A stretch of 64,000 bases of DNA from Quatrionicoccus australiensis (GCF_020510525.1 NZ_CP075188.1:2418001-2482000), one strand, 5' to 3'. Positions 19,869 to 28,994 are shown, numbered from the stretch's first letter. The notes: a model not told the origin generated them from the letters alone. Made by a program: numbers and translations.

Positions 19869-20705
19869 ATGGCAAGCCAGATAGAGCGTAACAAAGCCAG
19901 CCACGAACAGATCAACCTGGACGCCAGCGGGCAATTGAGCATCGACGGAGCGCCGAAAAACTGGGCGGTCGACGCCCCGCCTCTGCGCAAAAGCCGCTGG
20001 CCGGCCCGTCTCGATGTGCTGCAGAGTGCTTCCGGCCTGTTTCTCGGGCTGTTCCTGATGGCGCACATGTTCTTCGTGTCGAGCATCCTGATCAGCCACG
20101 ACGCCTTCTACACGATCGCCCGCTTCTTCGAAGGCGTCTATTTCCTCGGCAAGCCTTATCCGATCATGGTTTCGGCCGTGGTCTGCGTGATCACCACCAT
20201 CTTCATCCTGCATGCCTGGCTGGCGATGCGCAAGTTCCCGGCCGGCTACCGCCAGTACCGTGCCTTTGTCGCGCACAAGAACAGCCTGCAGCACGGCGAT
20301 ACCGCCCTGTGGTGGCTGCAGATCTGGACCGGCTTTGCGCTCTTTTTCATGGCCACCATCCACCTCTACGGCATGCTCACCCAGCCGGCGCTGATCGGCC
20401 CCTATGAATCGGCCGACCGCGTCTGGTCCGGCGGCATGTGGCCGCTCTACCTGATGCTGCTGTTCGCCGCCGAGCTGCATGCCAGCATCGGCCTTTACCG
20501 CCTGGCCATCAAATGGGGCTGGTTCGCCGCTGCTTCGGCCAACGCCAGCCGTCGTCGCCTGCAACTGGCGCGGCATGCGCTGAGTGCCTTCTTCATCACG
20601 TTGGGTCTGGTCACCCTGCTCGCCTACGTCGAGCTCGGCCGCGCCCATGCGGAAAAGGCCGGCGAACGCTACGTCCCCGGCCAGCAAGCCAGCGGCAGAC
20701 ACTGA
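19869..20705 (+). CDS. frdC: Fumarate reductase / succinate dehydrogenase cytochrome b subunit (Wolinella type)
   Basis: The 278-residue protein has about five membrane helices (for example [80 protein letters not shown]) with histidines in helices at positions suited to bind two haems b, the diheme type of Wolinella succinogenes FrdC. It anchors FrdAB in the membrane and exchanges electrons with a menaquinone- or ubiquinone-type carrier. The ATG at 19869 matches the family N-terminus better than the upstream frame. frdA begins just after its stop. Confidence 0.9.
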   Translation: MASQIERNKASHEQINLDASGQLSIDGAPKNWAVDAPPLRKSRWPARLDVLQSASGLFLGLFLMAHMFFVSSILISHDAFYTIARFFEGVYFLGKPYPIMVSAVVCVITTIFILHAWLAMRKFPAGYRQYRAFVAHKNSLQHGDTALWWLQIWTGFALFFMATIHLYGMLTQPALIGPYESADRVWSGGMWPLYLMLLFAAELHASIGLYRLAIKWGWFAAASANASRRRLQLARHALSAFFITLGLVTLLAYVELGRAHAEKAGERYVPGQQASGRH

Positions 20706-20706
20706 C

Positions 20707-22686
20707 ATGGATGTGATCCACACCGACGTCCTCGTCATCGGCGGCGGACTGGCCGGCCTGCGCGCCGCCCTCGCTGCGAAAAAACGCGGCCAGAAGGTCA
20801 TCATCCTCAGCCTGGTGCCGCCCAAGCGCTCGCATTCGGCCGCTGCGCAAGGCGGCATGCAGGCCAGCCTGGGCAATACCGCCAAGGGCGCCGGCGACAA
20901 CGAAGATGTACATTTCGGCGACACCGTACGCGGCAGCGACTGGGGCGCCGACCAGGAAGTCGCCCGCATGTTCGTACATACCGCGCCCAAGGCCGTACGC
21001 GAGCTGGCCGCCTGGGGCGTGCCCTGGAACCGCGTCGAACGCGGCCCGCACGACGTCATCATCGACAGCCAGAAAGTCACGCTCAACGAGGCCGATGCCG
21101 CGCACGGCCTGATCACCGCGCGCGATTTCGGCGGCACCAAGAAATGGCGCACCTGCTACGTCTCCGACGGCACCGGCCACGCCATGCTCTACGCCGTCAG
21201 CGACCAGACCATCGCCGCCGGCATTCCGGTGCATGAGCGCATGGAAGCGGTGGCGCTGATCCATGACGGCACGCGCTGCTACGGCGCCATCGTGCGCAAC
21301 CTGACCAATGGCAAGCTCTCGGCCTACGTCGCCCGCGCCACCTGCATCGCCACCGGCGGTTTCGGGCGCATCTACCAGGCGACGACCAATGCCGTGATCA
21401 ACGAAGGCATCGGCGCCGCCATCGCACTGGAAACCGGCGTCGTGCCGCTCGCCAACATGGAAGCCGTGCAGTTCCACCCGACTGCGATCTTCCCGGCCGG
21501 CATCCTGGTTACCGAAGGCTGTCGCGGCGACGGCGGCCTGCTGCGCGACGTCGATGGTCACCGCTTCATGCCGGACTACGAGCCGGAGAAGAAGGAACTC
21601 GCCTCGCGCGACGTCGTCGCCCGCCGCATGGAAGCGCACATTCGCGCCGGCAAGGGCGCCCGCAACCGTTTCGGCGAGCATCTCTGGCTCGACATCACCT
21701 TGCTCGGCGAAGCGCACATCAACAGCAAGCTGCGCGAAGTGAAGGAAATCTGCCATCACTTCCTCGGCATCGACCCGGCCAAACAGTGGATACCGGTGCG
21801 TCCGGCCCAGCATTATTCGATGGGCGGCATCCGCACCAATGCGCAGGGCGCCGCCTACGGCCTGAGCGGCCTCTTTGCCTGCGGCGAAGCGGCATGCTGG
21901 GACCTGCACGGCTTCAATCGCCTGGGCGGCAACTCGGTGGCCGAAACCGTCGTCGCCGGCATGATCGTCGGCGAAGCGATCGCCGATTTCTGTGCCTCGC
22001 CGGCCGGCGACATGCATGTTTCGACGGCGCTCGTGCGCGACTGCCTGGAGAAAGCCGAAGCGGAATTCACCGCACTCAGCGCCGGGCAAGGCACGGAAAA
22101 AGCCGGCCAACTGCTGCGCGAGATGCAGGCGATCATGACCGAACAGGTCGGCATCGTGCGCCAGGGCGAAGCCCTGGGCGCAGCGGTCGACGCGCTGCAG
22201 AAGCTTGTTTTGCGCAGCCGGCAGATCGGCCTCGGCGGCCGGCGGCCGGGCGCCGACCCGGAACTGACCACCGCCTGGCGCCTGCAGAAAATGCTCAAGC
22301 TGGCGCTCTGCGTTGCACGCGGCGCCGAGCAGCGTTGCGAAAGCCGCGGCGCGCATTTCCGCAGCGACTACCCGCAGCGCAACGACGCCGACTGGCTCAA
22401 ACGCACTCTCGCCTACTGGCCGGACGCGGCGCAGCCGCTGCCCAGCCTCGCCTACGAGGAACTCGCCATCGCCGGCATGGAACTGCCGCCCGGCTGGCGC
22501 GGCTACGGCACGCGCGATGCCATCGAACATCCCGCCACCGCCATCCGCCAGGCCGAGATCGACGCTATCCGCGCCCGCCTTGGCGAGGCCGACCGCCACG
22601 CCGTGCAGGACGCCCTGATGCCCTTCCGCCACCTGTTGCCGGCGCATCTGCGCGGCAACAACGCCCGCCTCGACGAGTCCGCATGA
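20707..22686 (+). CDS. frdA: Fumarate reductase / succinate dehydrogenase flavoprotein subunit
   Basis: The 659-residue flavoprotein begins with the FAD-binding [17 protein letters not shown] and has His43 in [10 protein letters not shown], the residue expected to hold FAD covalently. Substrate-site motifs include [18 protein letters not shown] and [10 protein letters not shown], and the late [15 protein letters not shown]. Length and features match FrdA of Wolinella (656). It oxidises succinate or reduces fumarate. The ATG starts three bases after frdC and the stop overlaps frdB as ATGA. Confidence 0.93.
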   Translation: MDVIHTDVLVIGGGLAGLRAALAAKKRGQKVIILSLVPPKRSHSAAAQGGMQASLGNTAKGAGDNEDVHFGDTVRGSDWGADQEVARMFVHTAPKAVRELAAWGVPWNRVERGPHDVIIDSQKVTLNEADAAHGLITARDFGGTKKWRTCYVSDGTGHAMLYAVSDQTIAAGIPVHERMEAVALIHDGTRCYGAIVRNLTNGKLSAYVARATCIATGGFGRIYQATTNAVINEGIGAAIALETGVVPLANMEAVQFHPTAIFPAGILVTEGCRGDGGLLRDVDGHRFMPDYEPEKKELASRDVVARRMEAHIRAGKGARNRFGEHLWLDITLLGEAHINSKLREVKEICHHFLGIDPAKQWIPVRPAQHYSMGGIRTNAQGAAYGLSGLFACGEAACWDLHGFNRLGGNSVAETVVAGMIVGEAIADFCASPAGDMHVSTALVRDCLEKAEAEFTALSAGQGTEKAGQLLREMQAIMTEQVGIVRQGEALGAAVDALQKLVLRSRQIGLGGRRPGADPELTTAWRLQKMLKLALCVARGAEQRCESRGAHFRSDYPQRNDADWLKRTLAYWPDAAQPLPSLAYEELAIAGMELPPGWRGYGTRDAIEHPATAIRQAEIDAIRARLGEADRHAVQDALMPFRHLLPAHLRGNNARLDESA

Positions 22687-23441
22687 TCAAGCTTTTTCGC
22701 CGCACACCGGCCAGCCAGGCACCGCGCCGCCTGACCTTCAGCATCCTGCGCCACAACCCGGCCGATCCGGCTAGCCGGCCGCAGTTGCAGGACTTCGAAA
22801 TCGAGGAAGCGGAAGGCATGACGCTGTTCATCGCCCTCAACGAGATCCGCGCCACCCAGGACGGCTCGCTGCAGTTCGATTTCGTCTGCCGTGCCGGCAT
22901 CTGCGGCAGTTGCGCGATGCTGGTCAATGGCCGGCCCGGCCTCGCCTGCCGCACGCTGACGCGCGACCTCGGCACGCAGATCACGCTGGCACCGCTGCCC
23001 TTCTTCGAGCTGATCGGCGATCTATCGGTCAATACCGGCAAATGGATGCGCGGCACCAGCGAACGCCTGCAGACCTGGATCCACAATGACGCACCGGTCC
23101 GGCTCGACGCCCTTGAAGAAAGGATGGCGCCGGAACTCGCCGAAGGCATCTACGAACTCGACCGCTGCATAGAATGCGGCTGCTGCATTGCCGGCTGCGG
23201 CACGGCGCAGATGCGGGAGAAATTTGTCGGCGCGGTCGGCCTCAACAAGATCGCCCGCTTCCACCTCGACCCGCGCGACACGCGCAGCGACGCGGATTTC
23301 TACGAGTTGATCGGCGACGACGACGGCGTCTTCGGCTGCATGTCGCTGCTCGGCTGCCACGATGTCTGCCCGAAGCAGCTGCCGCTGCAGACGCAAATCG
23401 CCTACCTGCGGCGCAAGATGGCGATCGTCGGCCTCAGCTGA
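22683..23441 (+). CDS. frdB: Fumarate reductase / succinate dehydrogenase iron-sulfur subunit
   Basis: The 252-residue subunit has the [2Fe-2S] motif [11 protein letters not shown] with a later C, then [11 protein letters not shown] for the [4Fe-4S] cluster, and C-x5-C-x3-C in [13 protein letters not shown] for the remaining clusters. This order and length are standard for SdhB/FrdB, passing electrons from FAD to the haem subunit. It overlaps frdA by four bases. A hairpin with arms TGAGGC/GCCTCA overlaps its stop and separates it from the convergent gene. Confidence 0.93.
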   Translation: MIKLFRRTPASQAPRRLTFSILRHNPADPASRPQLQDFEIEEAEGMTLFIALNEIRATQDGSLQFDFVCRAGICGSCAMLVNGRPGLACRTLTRDLGTQITLAPLPFFELIGDLSVNTGKWMRGTSERLQTWIHNDAPVRLDALEERMAPELAEGIYELDRCIECGCCIAGCGTAQMREKFVGAVGLNKIARFHLDPRDTRSDADFYELIGDDDGVFGCMSLLGCHDVCPKQLPLQTQIAYLRRKMAIVGLS

Positions 23442-23462
23442 GGCCAGGCGGTCGACGCCTCA
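23439..23462. terminator. Hairpin between frdB and the convergent binding protein
   Basis: TGAGGC (from the frdB stop) and GCCTCA flank CAGGCGGTCGAC, giving a short hairpin that also carries a GGTCGAC core. It has no T-tract, so its role as a terminator is tentative. Confidence 0.4.
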
Positions 23463-24209
23463 ATCGACCCGGAAAGGCAGGAACTTCGAGTTGATCCGGT
23501 CGTAGACGCCATTCACCTTGATCCGGTCGAGCGCCTTGTCGAGTGCCGGCTTGAGGTCGGCGCGCTGCGGCGAGATGCCGAAGGAAGCCGCGCTGTCGAA
23601 CTCTGGCGTCTGCAGGATCACCGGCACCAGCCCGAGTTGCAGGAAAGCGCGGCTCTTGCGCAGGCTGAGGCTGCTCATCAACGGCACGACACAGGCGTGG
23701 GCAACACCGGCGACCAGTTGTTCGACCATGTCCTCGGCCGTTTGCGCGCCGACCGACTTCCAGCCCTGCTGCCGGATATAGCCTTCCTGCGCCGAGCCCT
23801 TGAAGGTGGAAACACGCACCTCGGGCTGACCGGGCGTCACGCCGGGCTTGGCAAAAAACAGGGTTTGCGAACGGTAGACCGGGCGGGTGAATAGCACCTT
23901 CTGGCGGCGTTCCGGCGTATTGAGCAAGCCCACCGCCGCCACATCGAAATGGCCGCTGGCCAGATCGTCGAGCAGATATTCGAACTGCCGCACCTCAAAC
24001 TCGCAGCGGACATTCATTTCGGCACACAGCGCCTGCATGACCGCCACACTGAAGCCGGTCAGTTGCCCGGCGGCATCGCGATAAGCCATCGGTGGCGCAT
24101 CCTCCAGCACCACCACCTTGAGCACGCCGGGCTCGCCCGGTGCGGCAGTTGCTGCCAGCGGGAGCACGAGGAACAAACACCAAAGAAAAAACTGCCGAAA
24201 TTGCCGCAT
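23460..24209 (-). CDS. Periplasmic solute-binding protein, SBP_bac_3 family
   Basis: This 249-residue protein has a signal peptide (MRQFRQFFLWCLFLVLPLAA, cleavage after TA-A) and then the family 3 binding-protein core: LKVVVLEDAPPMAYRD, GFSVAVMQALCAEMNVRCEFE, LASGHFDVAAVGLLNTPERR and LDRIKVNGVYDRINSKF. It should bind an amino acid-like small ligand. No ABC transporter permease or ATPase is next to it, so it may be a stand-alone receptor or act with distant genes. Confidence 0.85.
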   Translation of the reverse strand: MRQFRQFFLWCLFLVLPLAATAAPGEPGVLKVVVLEDAPPMAYRDAAGQLTGFSVAVMQALCAEMNVRCEFEVRQFEYLLDDLASGHFDVAAVGLLNTPERRQKVLFTRPVYRSQTLFFAKPGVTPGQPEVRVSTFKGSAQEGYIRQQGWKSVGAQTAEDMVEQLVAGVAHACVVPLMSSLSLRKSRAFLQLGLVPVILQTPEFDSAASFGISPQRADLKPALDKALDRIKVNGVYDRINSKFLPFRVD

Positions 24210-24346
24210 GCTTCTTCACGCCACCTATGACTGGCGGCCAGTATAGCGCCATGAAACGGCCAATTTGATGACTGCGGGCAAATCCGCCGACTTGCCAAGT
24301 ACGCCGTATTTGCGCAGCATGCACGGCAATTTCCGAGGAGCCTGCC

Positions 24347-24700
24347 ATGCAAAACATTCTGATCATCATCCACGCCGCCCCCTACGGCAGCGAACGCTGC
24401 CTTTCCGCCCTGCGCCTGGCCTGCGCCCTGAGCGGCAGCGACGCCAAGCCGCAGGTCAATATTTTCCTGATGTCCGACGCCACGGTACTCGGCCTGCCCA
24501 ACCAGATCGACGGCACCGGCAACGGCCTGCAGGGCATGGTCGAACAACTGGTCGCCAGCGGCGCCAGCATCAAGCTCTGCCGCACCTGTGCCCTGGCGCG
24601 CGGCCTCGGCGAACTGCCGCTGATTCCCGGCACCAGCATCGGCACGCTGGTCGAACTGGCTGCCGCCACGCTGGCAGCGGACAAGGTCATCACTTTCTGA
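24347..24700 (+). CDS. DsrE-family protein (YchN-like)
   Basis: The 117-residue product has the DsrE/F fold pattern: MQNILIIIHAAPYGSERCLS, DAKPQVNIFLMSDATVLGL, and a conserved cysteine pair in IKLCRTCALARGL, followed by SIGTLVELAAATLAADKVITF. Such proteins form small homo-oligomers in sulfur relay; the Cys residues could carry a persulfide. The gene is monocistronic, has a strong terminator, and its promoter lies in a 137-base gap shared with the binding protein gene. Confidence 0.85.
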   Translation: MQNILIIIHAAPYGSERCLSALRLACALSGSDAKPQVNIFLMSDATVLGLPNQIDGTGNGLQGMVEQLVASGASIKLCRTCALARGLGELPLIPGTSIGTLVELAAATLAADKVITF

Positions 24701-24710
24701 GCGAAAAAAA

Positions 24711-24736
24711 GGCCGGGCAGCACGCCCGGCCTTTCC
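24711..24736 (+). terminator. Terminator of the DsrE-like gene
   Basis: GGCCGGGC (24711-24718) and GCCCGGCC (24724-24731) form a perfect stem with a 5-base loop; A residues precede it and TTTCC follows. Because A and T runs flank it, it can work in both directions. Confidence 0.85.
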
Positions 24737-24754
24737 TGCATTTTCGGCCTTTTC

Positions 24755-24770
24755 AGACGGTCGACCGTCT
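24755..24770. repeat. GGTCGACC intergenic repeat, copy at 24.76 kb
   Basis: AGACGGTCGACCGTCT is a perfect 16-bp palindrome between the DsrE-like gene and the malonyl-CoA decarboxylase gene. A TTTTC run lies just left and GGCAAAAACC to the right, the flank pattern shared with the other copies. Confidence 0.7.
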
Positions 24771-24785
24771 GCAAACGGCAAAAAC

Positions 24786-26114
24786 CTACTTGCTGCGCGC
24801 CTGGCGCCGCACCCCGGCCGACATCGCGATGTGGCCGGTACTGGCGAAGGCTTCGAGATTGGTCTCGATGTCATCCAGGCTGTAGAAATAATTCACCATC
24901 AGCCCGAACGACTGGCGGAAACCTTTCGGCGAAGCATCGGCAAGATAATTGAGCTGCTCGACGCGCGCCCCGTTGCCGAGGTGGAAACGCGACACCGGGT
25001 CGAAGGGCGGGCCGCTCTCGCCGCCGCCCTGCTTGGCCGTCGCCAGGTAGCGCGCGGCGAGCCGGGTCAGCGGATCGCGCAGGCTGCGCACCTGCTTCTT
25101 GTCCCCGGCCCAGGTACCGGTCGCCAGTGCGTCGAGCGGCAATTCGCAGCCCGCCTCGGCCAGCACCTGCGGATTCTTCTTGACCCAGGCGGCCAGGCCC
25201 GGCATCGGCGACAAGGTCGCAAAGCAGGAAAGGCGCGGGAAGTCGCGTTTCAGGTCGTCGATCACCCGCTTCAGCAGGAAATTGCCGAAAGACACGCCGC
25301 GCAGGCCGACCTGGGTATTCGAGATGGAATAGAAAATCGCCGTGTCGGCCTTGCTGTTGTCGAAGACCGGCGCGTGCTCGTCGAGCAGTTCCTGGACATT
25401 GCCGGCCAGATGGTCGGTCAGCGCGACCTCGACGAAAATCAGCGGCTCGGCCGGCATGCGCGGGTGGAAGAAGGCGTAGAGCCGGCGGTCGGAATCGAGC
25501 CGGTTCTTGAGATCGGTCCACGAGCGGATTTCATGCACCGCCTCGTACTCGATCAGTTTCTCGAGCAAGGCGGCCGGCGAATTCCAGGTGATGCGCTGCA
25601 ACTCCAGGAAGCCGACGTCGAACCAGGCCGACAGGCGCGACTCCAGTTCGCGGTCGAGCACGGCGAGTTCGCGGTCGTTTTCGAGGTAGCGCAGCAGGTC
25701 GGCGCGCAGGTCGACCAGAAACTTGACGCCCTGCGGAATGGCGTTGAACTGGGTCAGGATGCGGATGCGCCGCGAGCGCATCGCGCCGCGCATCGCCGCT
25801 TCCGCCTTCCACTGCTCGGGCGTGCCGACCGCGGCCTGATAGGCGGCATGCGCCGTCGCGACCTTGGCCGGGTCCGGCCCGAACTCGAGCGCGATCAGCT
25901 TGAGGAAACGCTGCCGGCCTTCGTCATTGAGACTGAGATAAGTTTCGGCGAGGCGCGCCGCGCGACCGCGCGCCGAGACTTCGCCACCCTGCCCTTCGGC
26001 ACACTCGCGCAGTTGCGCGCGCAAACGCTCCAGGCCGCGCGGCGTCAGCGCCACGCGCTCGACACCAGCGCCCACCATAGAACGCAATTTGTCGACCAAT
26101 CCTTTTGTCACCAT
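24786..26114 (-). CDS. Malonyl-CoA decarboxylase
   Basis: The 442-residue protein has the malonyl-CoA decarboxylase pattern: a helical N-terminal domain, then the catalytic half with RMPAEPLIFVEVALTDHLAG, FYSISNTQVGLRGVSFGNFL, LSPMPGLAAWVKK, and near the end FHLGNGARVEQLNYLADASP, which includes the conserved active-site Ser/His region. It converts malonyl-CoA to acetyl-CoA. No matB or matC is beside it. The ATG at 26114 lies next to the divergent Nif11-like gene. Confidence 0.9.
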   Translation of the reverse strand: MVTKGLVDKLRSMVGAGVERVALTPRGLERLRAQLRECAEGQGGEVSARGRAARLAETYLSLNDEGRQRFLKLIALEFGPDPAKVATAHAAYQAAVGTPEQWKAEAAMRGAMRSRRIRILTQFNAIPQGVKFLVDLRADLLRYLENDRELAVLDRELESRLSAWFDVGFLELQRITWNSPAALLEKLIEYEAVHEIRSWTDLKNRLDSDRRLYAFFHPRMPAEPLIFVEVALTDHLAGNVQELLDEHAPVFDNSKADTAIFYSISNTQVGLRGVSFGNFLLKRVIDDLKRDFPRLSCFATLSPMPGLAAWVKKNPQVLAEAGCELPLDALATGTWAGDKKQVRSLRDPLTRLAARYLATAKQGGGESGPPFDPVSRFHLGNGARVEQLNYLADASPKGFRQSFGLMVNYFYSLDDIETNLEAFASTGHIAMSAGVRRQARSK

Positions 26115-26206
26115 GGCTCACCTCCTGACGGATATTGTGCCCCAAGGCGGGGCGGATTTGGCCCCGGAATTGCTTACCCCCCCCGATGCCCAGGAAAAGA
26201 CGTCGT

Positions 26207-26228
26207 TTTTGTCGACTAGCCGACAAAG
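26207..26228. promoter_or_regulatory. Possible NifA-type activator site upstream of the Nif11-like gene
   Basis: TGT (26210-26212), ten bases, ACA (26223-26225) form the TGT-N10-ACA upstream activator pattern within an imperfect palindrome TTTGTCGACTAGCCGACAAA. A matching GG-N10-GC sigma54 promoter was not found between it and the gene, so the site may be degenerate or unrelated. Confidence 0.35.
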
Positions 26229-26293
26229 CGGACGCTCGCCCGGCGGGCTGGAATACCACCTTTTTTCGCAATAACGTTGAACAGGAGAAACAG

Positions 26294-26512
26294 ATGTCGA
26301 TTGTCCCCATCAAGGCCTTTTCCGAAAAAGCCAAAAGCGATCCGGTGCTGAAGGAACAACTGCTGGCTTGCCAGAAGATCAAGGAACTGCGTGCCCTGGC
26401 CCTGGAGCACGGCTTCGCCATCGACGAGAATTCCCTCTACCCGCCCAACGAACCGCAATTCACCGAAGCCCAGCTCTCCGAGCGCCTGATCAAGGCCCTG
26501 CTGCGCGTCTGA
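26294..26512 (+). CDS. Nif11-like small protein
   Basis: The 72-residue product resembles the Nif11 domain: IKAFSEKAKSDPVLKEQLLA near the start, then IKELRALALEHGFAID. Nif11-like proteins accompany nitrogen-fixation genes in diazotrophs, and other members are leader peptides of natural products; here no modifying enzyme is near, so a nitrogen-fixation link is more likely. The ATG at 26294 has AGGAGA upstream. Its 3' part and terminator are repeated in decayed form at 27125-27305. Confidence 0.65.
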   Translation: MSIVPIKAFSEKAKSDPVLKEQLLACQKIKELRALALEHGFAIDENSLYPPNEPQFTEAQLSERLIKALLRV

Positions 26513-26530
26513 AACATTGCGCACGCGGCG

Positions 26531-26561
26531 AACAAGGCCGGCGCGTCCGGCCTTGTTCGTT
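26531..26561 (+). terminator. Terminator of the Nif11-like gene
   Basis: AACAAGGCCGG (26531-26541) and CCGGCCTTGTT (26547-26557) pair perfectly over 11 bp with a 5-base loop; CGTTTT follows. A copy of this terminator is present at 27228-27254. Confidence 0.9.
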
Positions 26562-26568
26562 TTCGGGT

Positions 26569-26604
26569 GTTTTTGGCGGTCGACCGCTGCGGCGGGGCAA
26601 AAAC
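26569..26604. repeat. GGTCGACC intergenic repeat, copy at 26.58 kb
   Basis: The core GCGGTCGACCGC (26576-26587) sits between GTTTTTG (26569-26575) and CAAAAAC (26598-26604), so an inner palindrome lies inside an outer inverted repeat. It directly follows the terminator of the Nif11-like gene. Confidence 0.75.
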
Positions 26605-26769
26605 CGCGTCAAGCGGCTCTGCCCCCCCTGGCCAGGCGCGCGCGATTACAGTTTGTAACGCAACAAATCCCGTCCCGGGGTTAGCATTGCCGACTTTGCG
26701 CCCTCTTGCCCGGCCTGCTGCCCGATGCGACAACAGCGCTCCCGGGCAAATACCCCCAGGACTTACGCG

Positions 26770-27123
26770 ATGAAATCCCTCCCCCTGCTGCTTGCCGCCT
26801 TGCTGGCGATTCCCGTCTCCGCCATTGCTGCAGAAGCAATCAAGATCGACATCTATCTGGCTGACCAGCTGGAACAATCCGTCACCCTGAGCGGACCAAA
26901 CTCGACCGCCAGCATCACCGGCAGCAACATGCCGGGCACTACTTTCGAGCTGCGTCTGATCGCCCCGGAGCCGCTCATCGTCGAGATGAAGGAACACTCA
27001 AACGATGGCCGTGCAGATGCAACCGGACGCGCCAAAATACTAGCTGCCGGCAACTCCTTTGCGGTTTCGGAAATCAAGGGATCAACGTTTCGCAATCCCT
27101 ACGTACTTGTCCGCCGCAACTAA
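26770..27123 (+). CDS. Exported protein of unknown function (117 residues)
   Basis: A clear signal peptide (MKSLPLLLAALLAIPVSAIA, cleavage likely after AIA-A) leads to a mature protein of about 96 residues that has mainly strand-forming segments (IKIDIYLADQLEQSVTL, TTFELRLIAPEPLIVEMKEH, NSFAVSEIKGSTFRNPYVLV). No family was recognised. It lies between the Nif11-like gene and the duplicate of that gene's 3' end; its stop codon is directly at the junction with the duplicate, so the gene may have been inserted or left there by a duplication. Confidence 0.62.
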   Translation: MKSLPLLLAALLAIPVSAIAAEAIKIDIYLADQLEQSVTLSGPNSTASITGSNMPGTTFELRLIAPEPLIVEMKEHSNDGRADATGRAKILAAGNSFAVSEIKGSTFRNPYVLVRRN

Positions 27124-27124
27124 G

Positions 27125-27305
27125 GAACTCCCTCTCCCCGCCCAACGAGCCGCAATTCGCCGAAGCCCGGCTTTCCGGGCGCCTGATCAAGCCCCTGCCG
27201 CGCGTCGGTAGCATTGCGCACTTGGTGAACAAGGCCGGTTCGTCCGGCCTTGTTCGTTTTCGGGTGTTTTTAGCGGTCGACCGGTGCGGCAGGGCAAAAA
27301 CCGCC
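27125..27305 (+). pseudogene. Decayed duplicate of the 3' end of the Nif11-like gene with its terminator and repeat
   Basis: From GAACTCCCTCTCCCCGCCCA onward this stretch follows 26428-26610 with scattered substitutions: the last about 28 codons of the Nif11-like gene, then the terminator (27228-27254) and the GGTCGACC repeat (27266-27301). The stop codon is lost (TCTGAA became TCGGTA) and the start half is absent, so it cannot encode the protein. The terminator stem remains perfect, which suggests it still ends transcription of the exported-protein gene. Confidence 0.75.
27266..27301. repeat. GGTCGACC intergenic repeat, copy at 27.28 kb
   Basis: Core AGCGGTCGACCGGT (27272-27285) lies between GTTTTT (27266-27271) and CAAAAAC (27295-27301). 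It is part of the duplicate described at 27125-27305 and ends 22 bases before the chrA stop. Confidence 0.7.
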
Positions 27306-27322
27306 CCGCGGCAGACGGGCGA

Positions 27323-28669
27323 TCAGAGGAAGGTTTTGCTTGCCAGACCGAGGACGGCACAGGCGGCAATGACATGGATGATGTTGCGCTGGAAGCGCAA
27401 CAGGGCAACCGCGGCAAGCAGCGCAATCAGCCCCGATATCCAGTCGATGCTTCCGCCCGGGCCCTGCGGCCACAGGACGTGGTAACCGAAGAACAGTGCC
27501 AGGTTGAAAATGACGCCGACCACGGCAGCGGTGATGGCAGTGAGCGGCGCAGTGAACTTCAGATCGTTGTGCGTCGTCTCGATCAGCGGACCGCCGCCCA
27601 GGATGAAGATGAAGGATGGCAAAAAGGTAAACCAGGTGACCAGACACGCCGCCACGGCGCCGGCCAGAAACAGGCTTTCCGGCCCGAACACCGCCTTGCC
27701 GTAGCCACCGACAAAGCCGACAAAAGCCACCACCATGATCAGCGGCCCCGGCGTCGTTTCACCCAGCGCCAGGCCATCCATCATCTGCAGCGGAGTCAGC
27801 CAGTGATAGGCATCCACCGCCCCCTGATAGACGTAAGGCAAGACCGCATAGGCGCCGCCGAAAGTCAGCAGGGCCGCCTTGCTGAAAAACCAGCCCATCT
27901 GCGTCAGGGTGAAGTCCCAGCCGTAGAGCAAAGTCAGGCCGGCCATCGGCACTCCCCAGAGCAACAGCCCGCCGAGCAACACCCAGGCGAGCCGTGACCA
28001 GGTAAATACCGCGTGCGCCGGCGTCGGCGTCTCATCATCGATCAATGCCCGGCCAAAGGATTTCCCGGCTTTGCCATGCCCGCCGCCCAGCGTGAAGCCG
28101 GTCGGCGCGACACGTCCGCCGATGTAGCCGATCAGGGCCGCCGTCGCGACAATGGCCGGAAACGGCACGCCCGCCGCAAAGATGGCAAGGAAAGAGGCGG
28201 CAGCAATCGCCCAGAGCACCTTGTTCTTCAGGACACGCCCGCCGATCCGGTACGCCGCCTGGAGAACAATCGCGGTCACCGCCGGCTTGATGCCGTAAAA
28301 CAACCCGGCAACCAGCGGCATCTCGCCAAAAGCGACATAGACCCAGGACAAGGCAATCAGAATAAACAGCGATGGCAGCACGAACAAGCCGCCGGCCACG
28401 ATGCCGCCCCAGGTGCAATGCAGCAACCAGCCGATATAGGTCGCCAGTTGCTGCGCTTCCGGACCGGGCAGCAGCATGCAGTAGTTGAGGGCATGCAGGA
28501 AGCGGCGCTCGGAAATCCAGCGCCGCCGCTCGACCAGTTCATGATGCATCAGCGAAATCTGTCCGGCCGGCCCGCCGAAACTGACAAAACCGAGCTTGAG
28601 CCAGAAAGCAAGGGCTTGCCAGAAACTGACTGGCGGCGGCAAGCTGTCGGAGCAGCGGGAAGTCGTCAT
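27323..28669 (-). CDS. chrA: Chromate transporter ChrA (long-chain form)
   Basis: The 448-residue membrane protein has two homologous halves, as in long-chain CHR proteins: FWLKLGFVSFGGPAGQISLM with LNYCMLLPGPEAQQLATYIG in the first half, and FFSKAALLTFGGAYAVLPYV with LGETTPGPLIMVVAFVGFVG in the second. About ten to twelve helices are visible. It exports chromate using the proton gradient. No chrB is adjacent. Its promoter lies in the 325-base divergent gap that also carries the nafY regulatory sites. Confidence 0.93.
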   Translation of the reverse strand: MTTSRCSDSLPPPVSFWQALAFWLKLGFVSFGGPAGQISLMHHELVERRRWISERRFLHALNYCMLLPGPEAQQLATYIGWLLHCTWGGIVAGGLFVLPSLFILIALSWVYVAFGEMPLVAGLFYGIKPAVTAIVLQAAYRIGGRVLKNKVLWAIAAASFLAIFAAGVPFPAIVATAALIGYIGGRVAPTGFTLGGGHGKAGKSFGRALIDDETPTPAHAVFTWSRLAWVLLGGLLLWGVPMAGLTLLYGWDFTLTQMGWFFSKAALLTFGGAYAVLPYVYQGAVDAYHWLTPLQMMDGLALGETTPGPLIMVVAFVGFVGGYGKAVFGPESLFLAGAVAACLVTWFTFLPSFIFILGGGPLIETTHNDLKFTAPLTAITAAVVGVIFNLALFFGYHVLWPQGPGGSIDWISGLIALLAAVALLRFQRNIIHVIAACAVLGLASKTFL

Positions 28670-28831
28670 GCGTGTTTTGCTTTCTGGAATGCGGCAAGCA
28701 AACCGTCAAACAGGCTGCCGGCCAGAATCAGGAGCCGGGCAAACCTTGAATCAGTCTGGCGATGGCGCATTACCCGGCGATGCCGTTCATACTACCGAAT
28801 ATCCTGGCGCCGGACAGCATCCCGCCCCCGC

Positions 28832-28859
28832 GCCTCTTGTCGAAAACTCGACAAGAGGC
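28832..28859. promoter_or_regulatory. NifA-type upstream activator site of nafY
   Basis: A perfect 12-bp inverted repeat GCCTCTTGTCGA / TCGACAAGAGGC with loop AAAC contains TGT-N10-ACA (28838-28853), the NifA-binding consensus. Its centre is about 90 bases upstream of the -24 element, the normal distance for NifA with IHF-bent DNA. Confidence 0.75.
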
Positions 28860-28930
28860 TGTCGCCGACCAAAGCGCGCCAAATTAGTTCAATTCGGCGA
28901 AAACGCTGACCAGGAGGGCCAAGCCGGCGC

Positions 28931-28948
28931 TTGGCACCATCCCTGCAA
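28931..28948 (+). promoter_or_regulatory. Sigma54 (-24/-12) promoter of nafY
   Basis: TTGGCACCATCCCTGCAA has the invariant GG (28933-28934) and GC (28945-28946) ten bases apart, and matches TGGCAC-N5-TGCA. The start codon is about 49 bases downstream of the -12 element. Confidence 0.8.
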
Positions 28949-28994
28949 GGGCAAAATCTCCAACGATAGGCCAGCAAGGCCAAGGAGATCCCCA

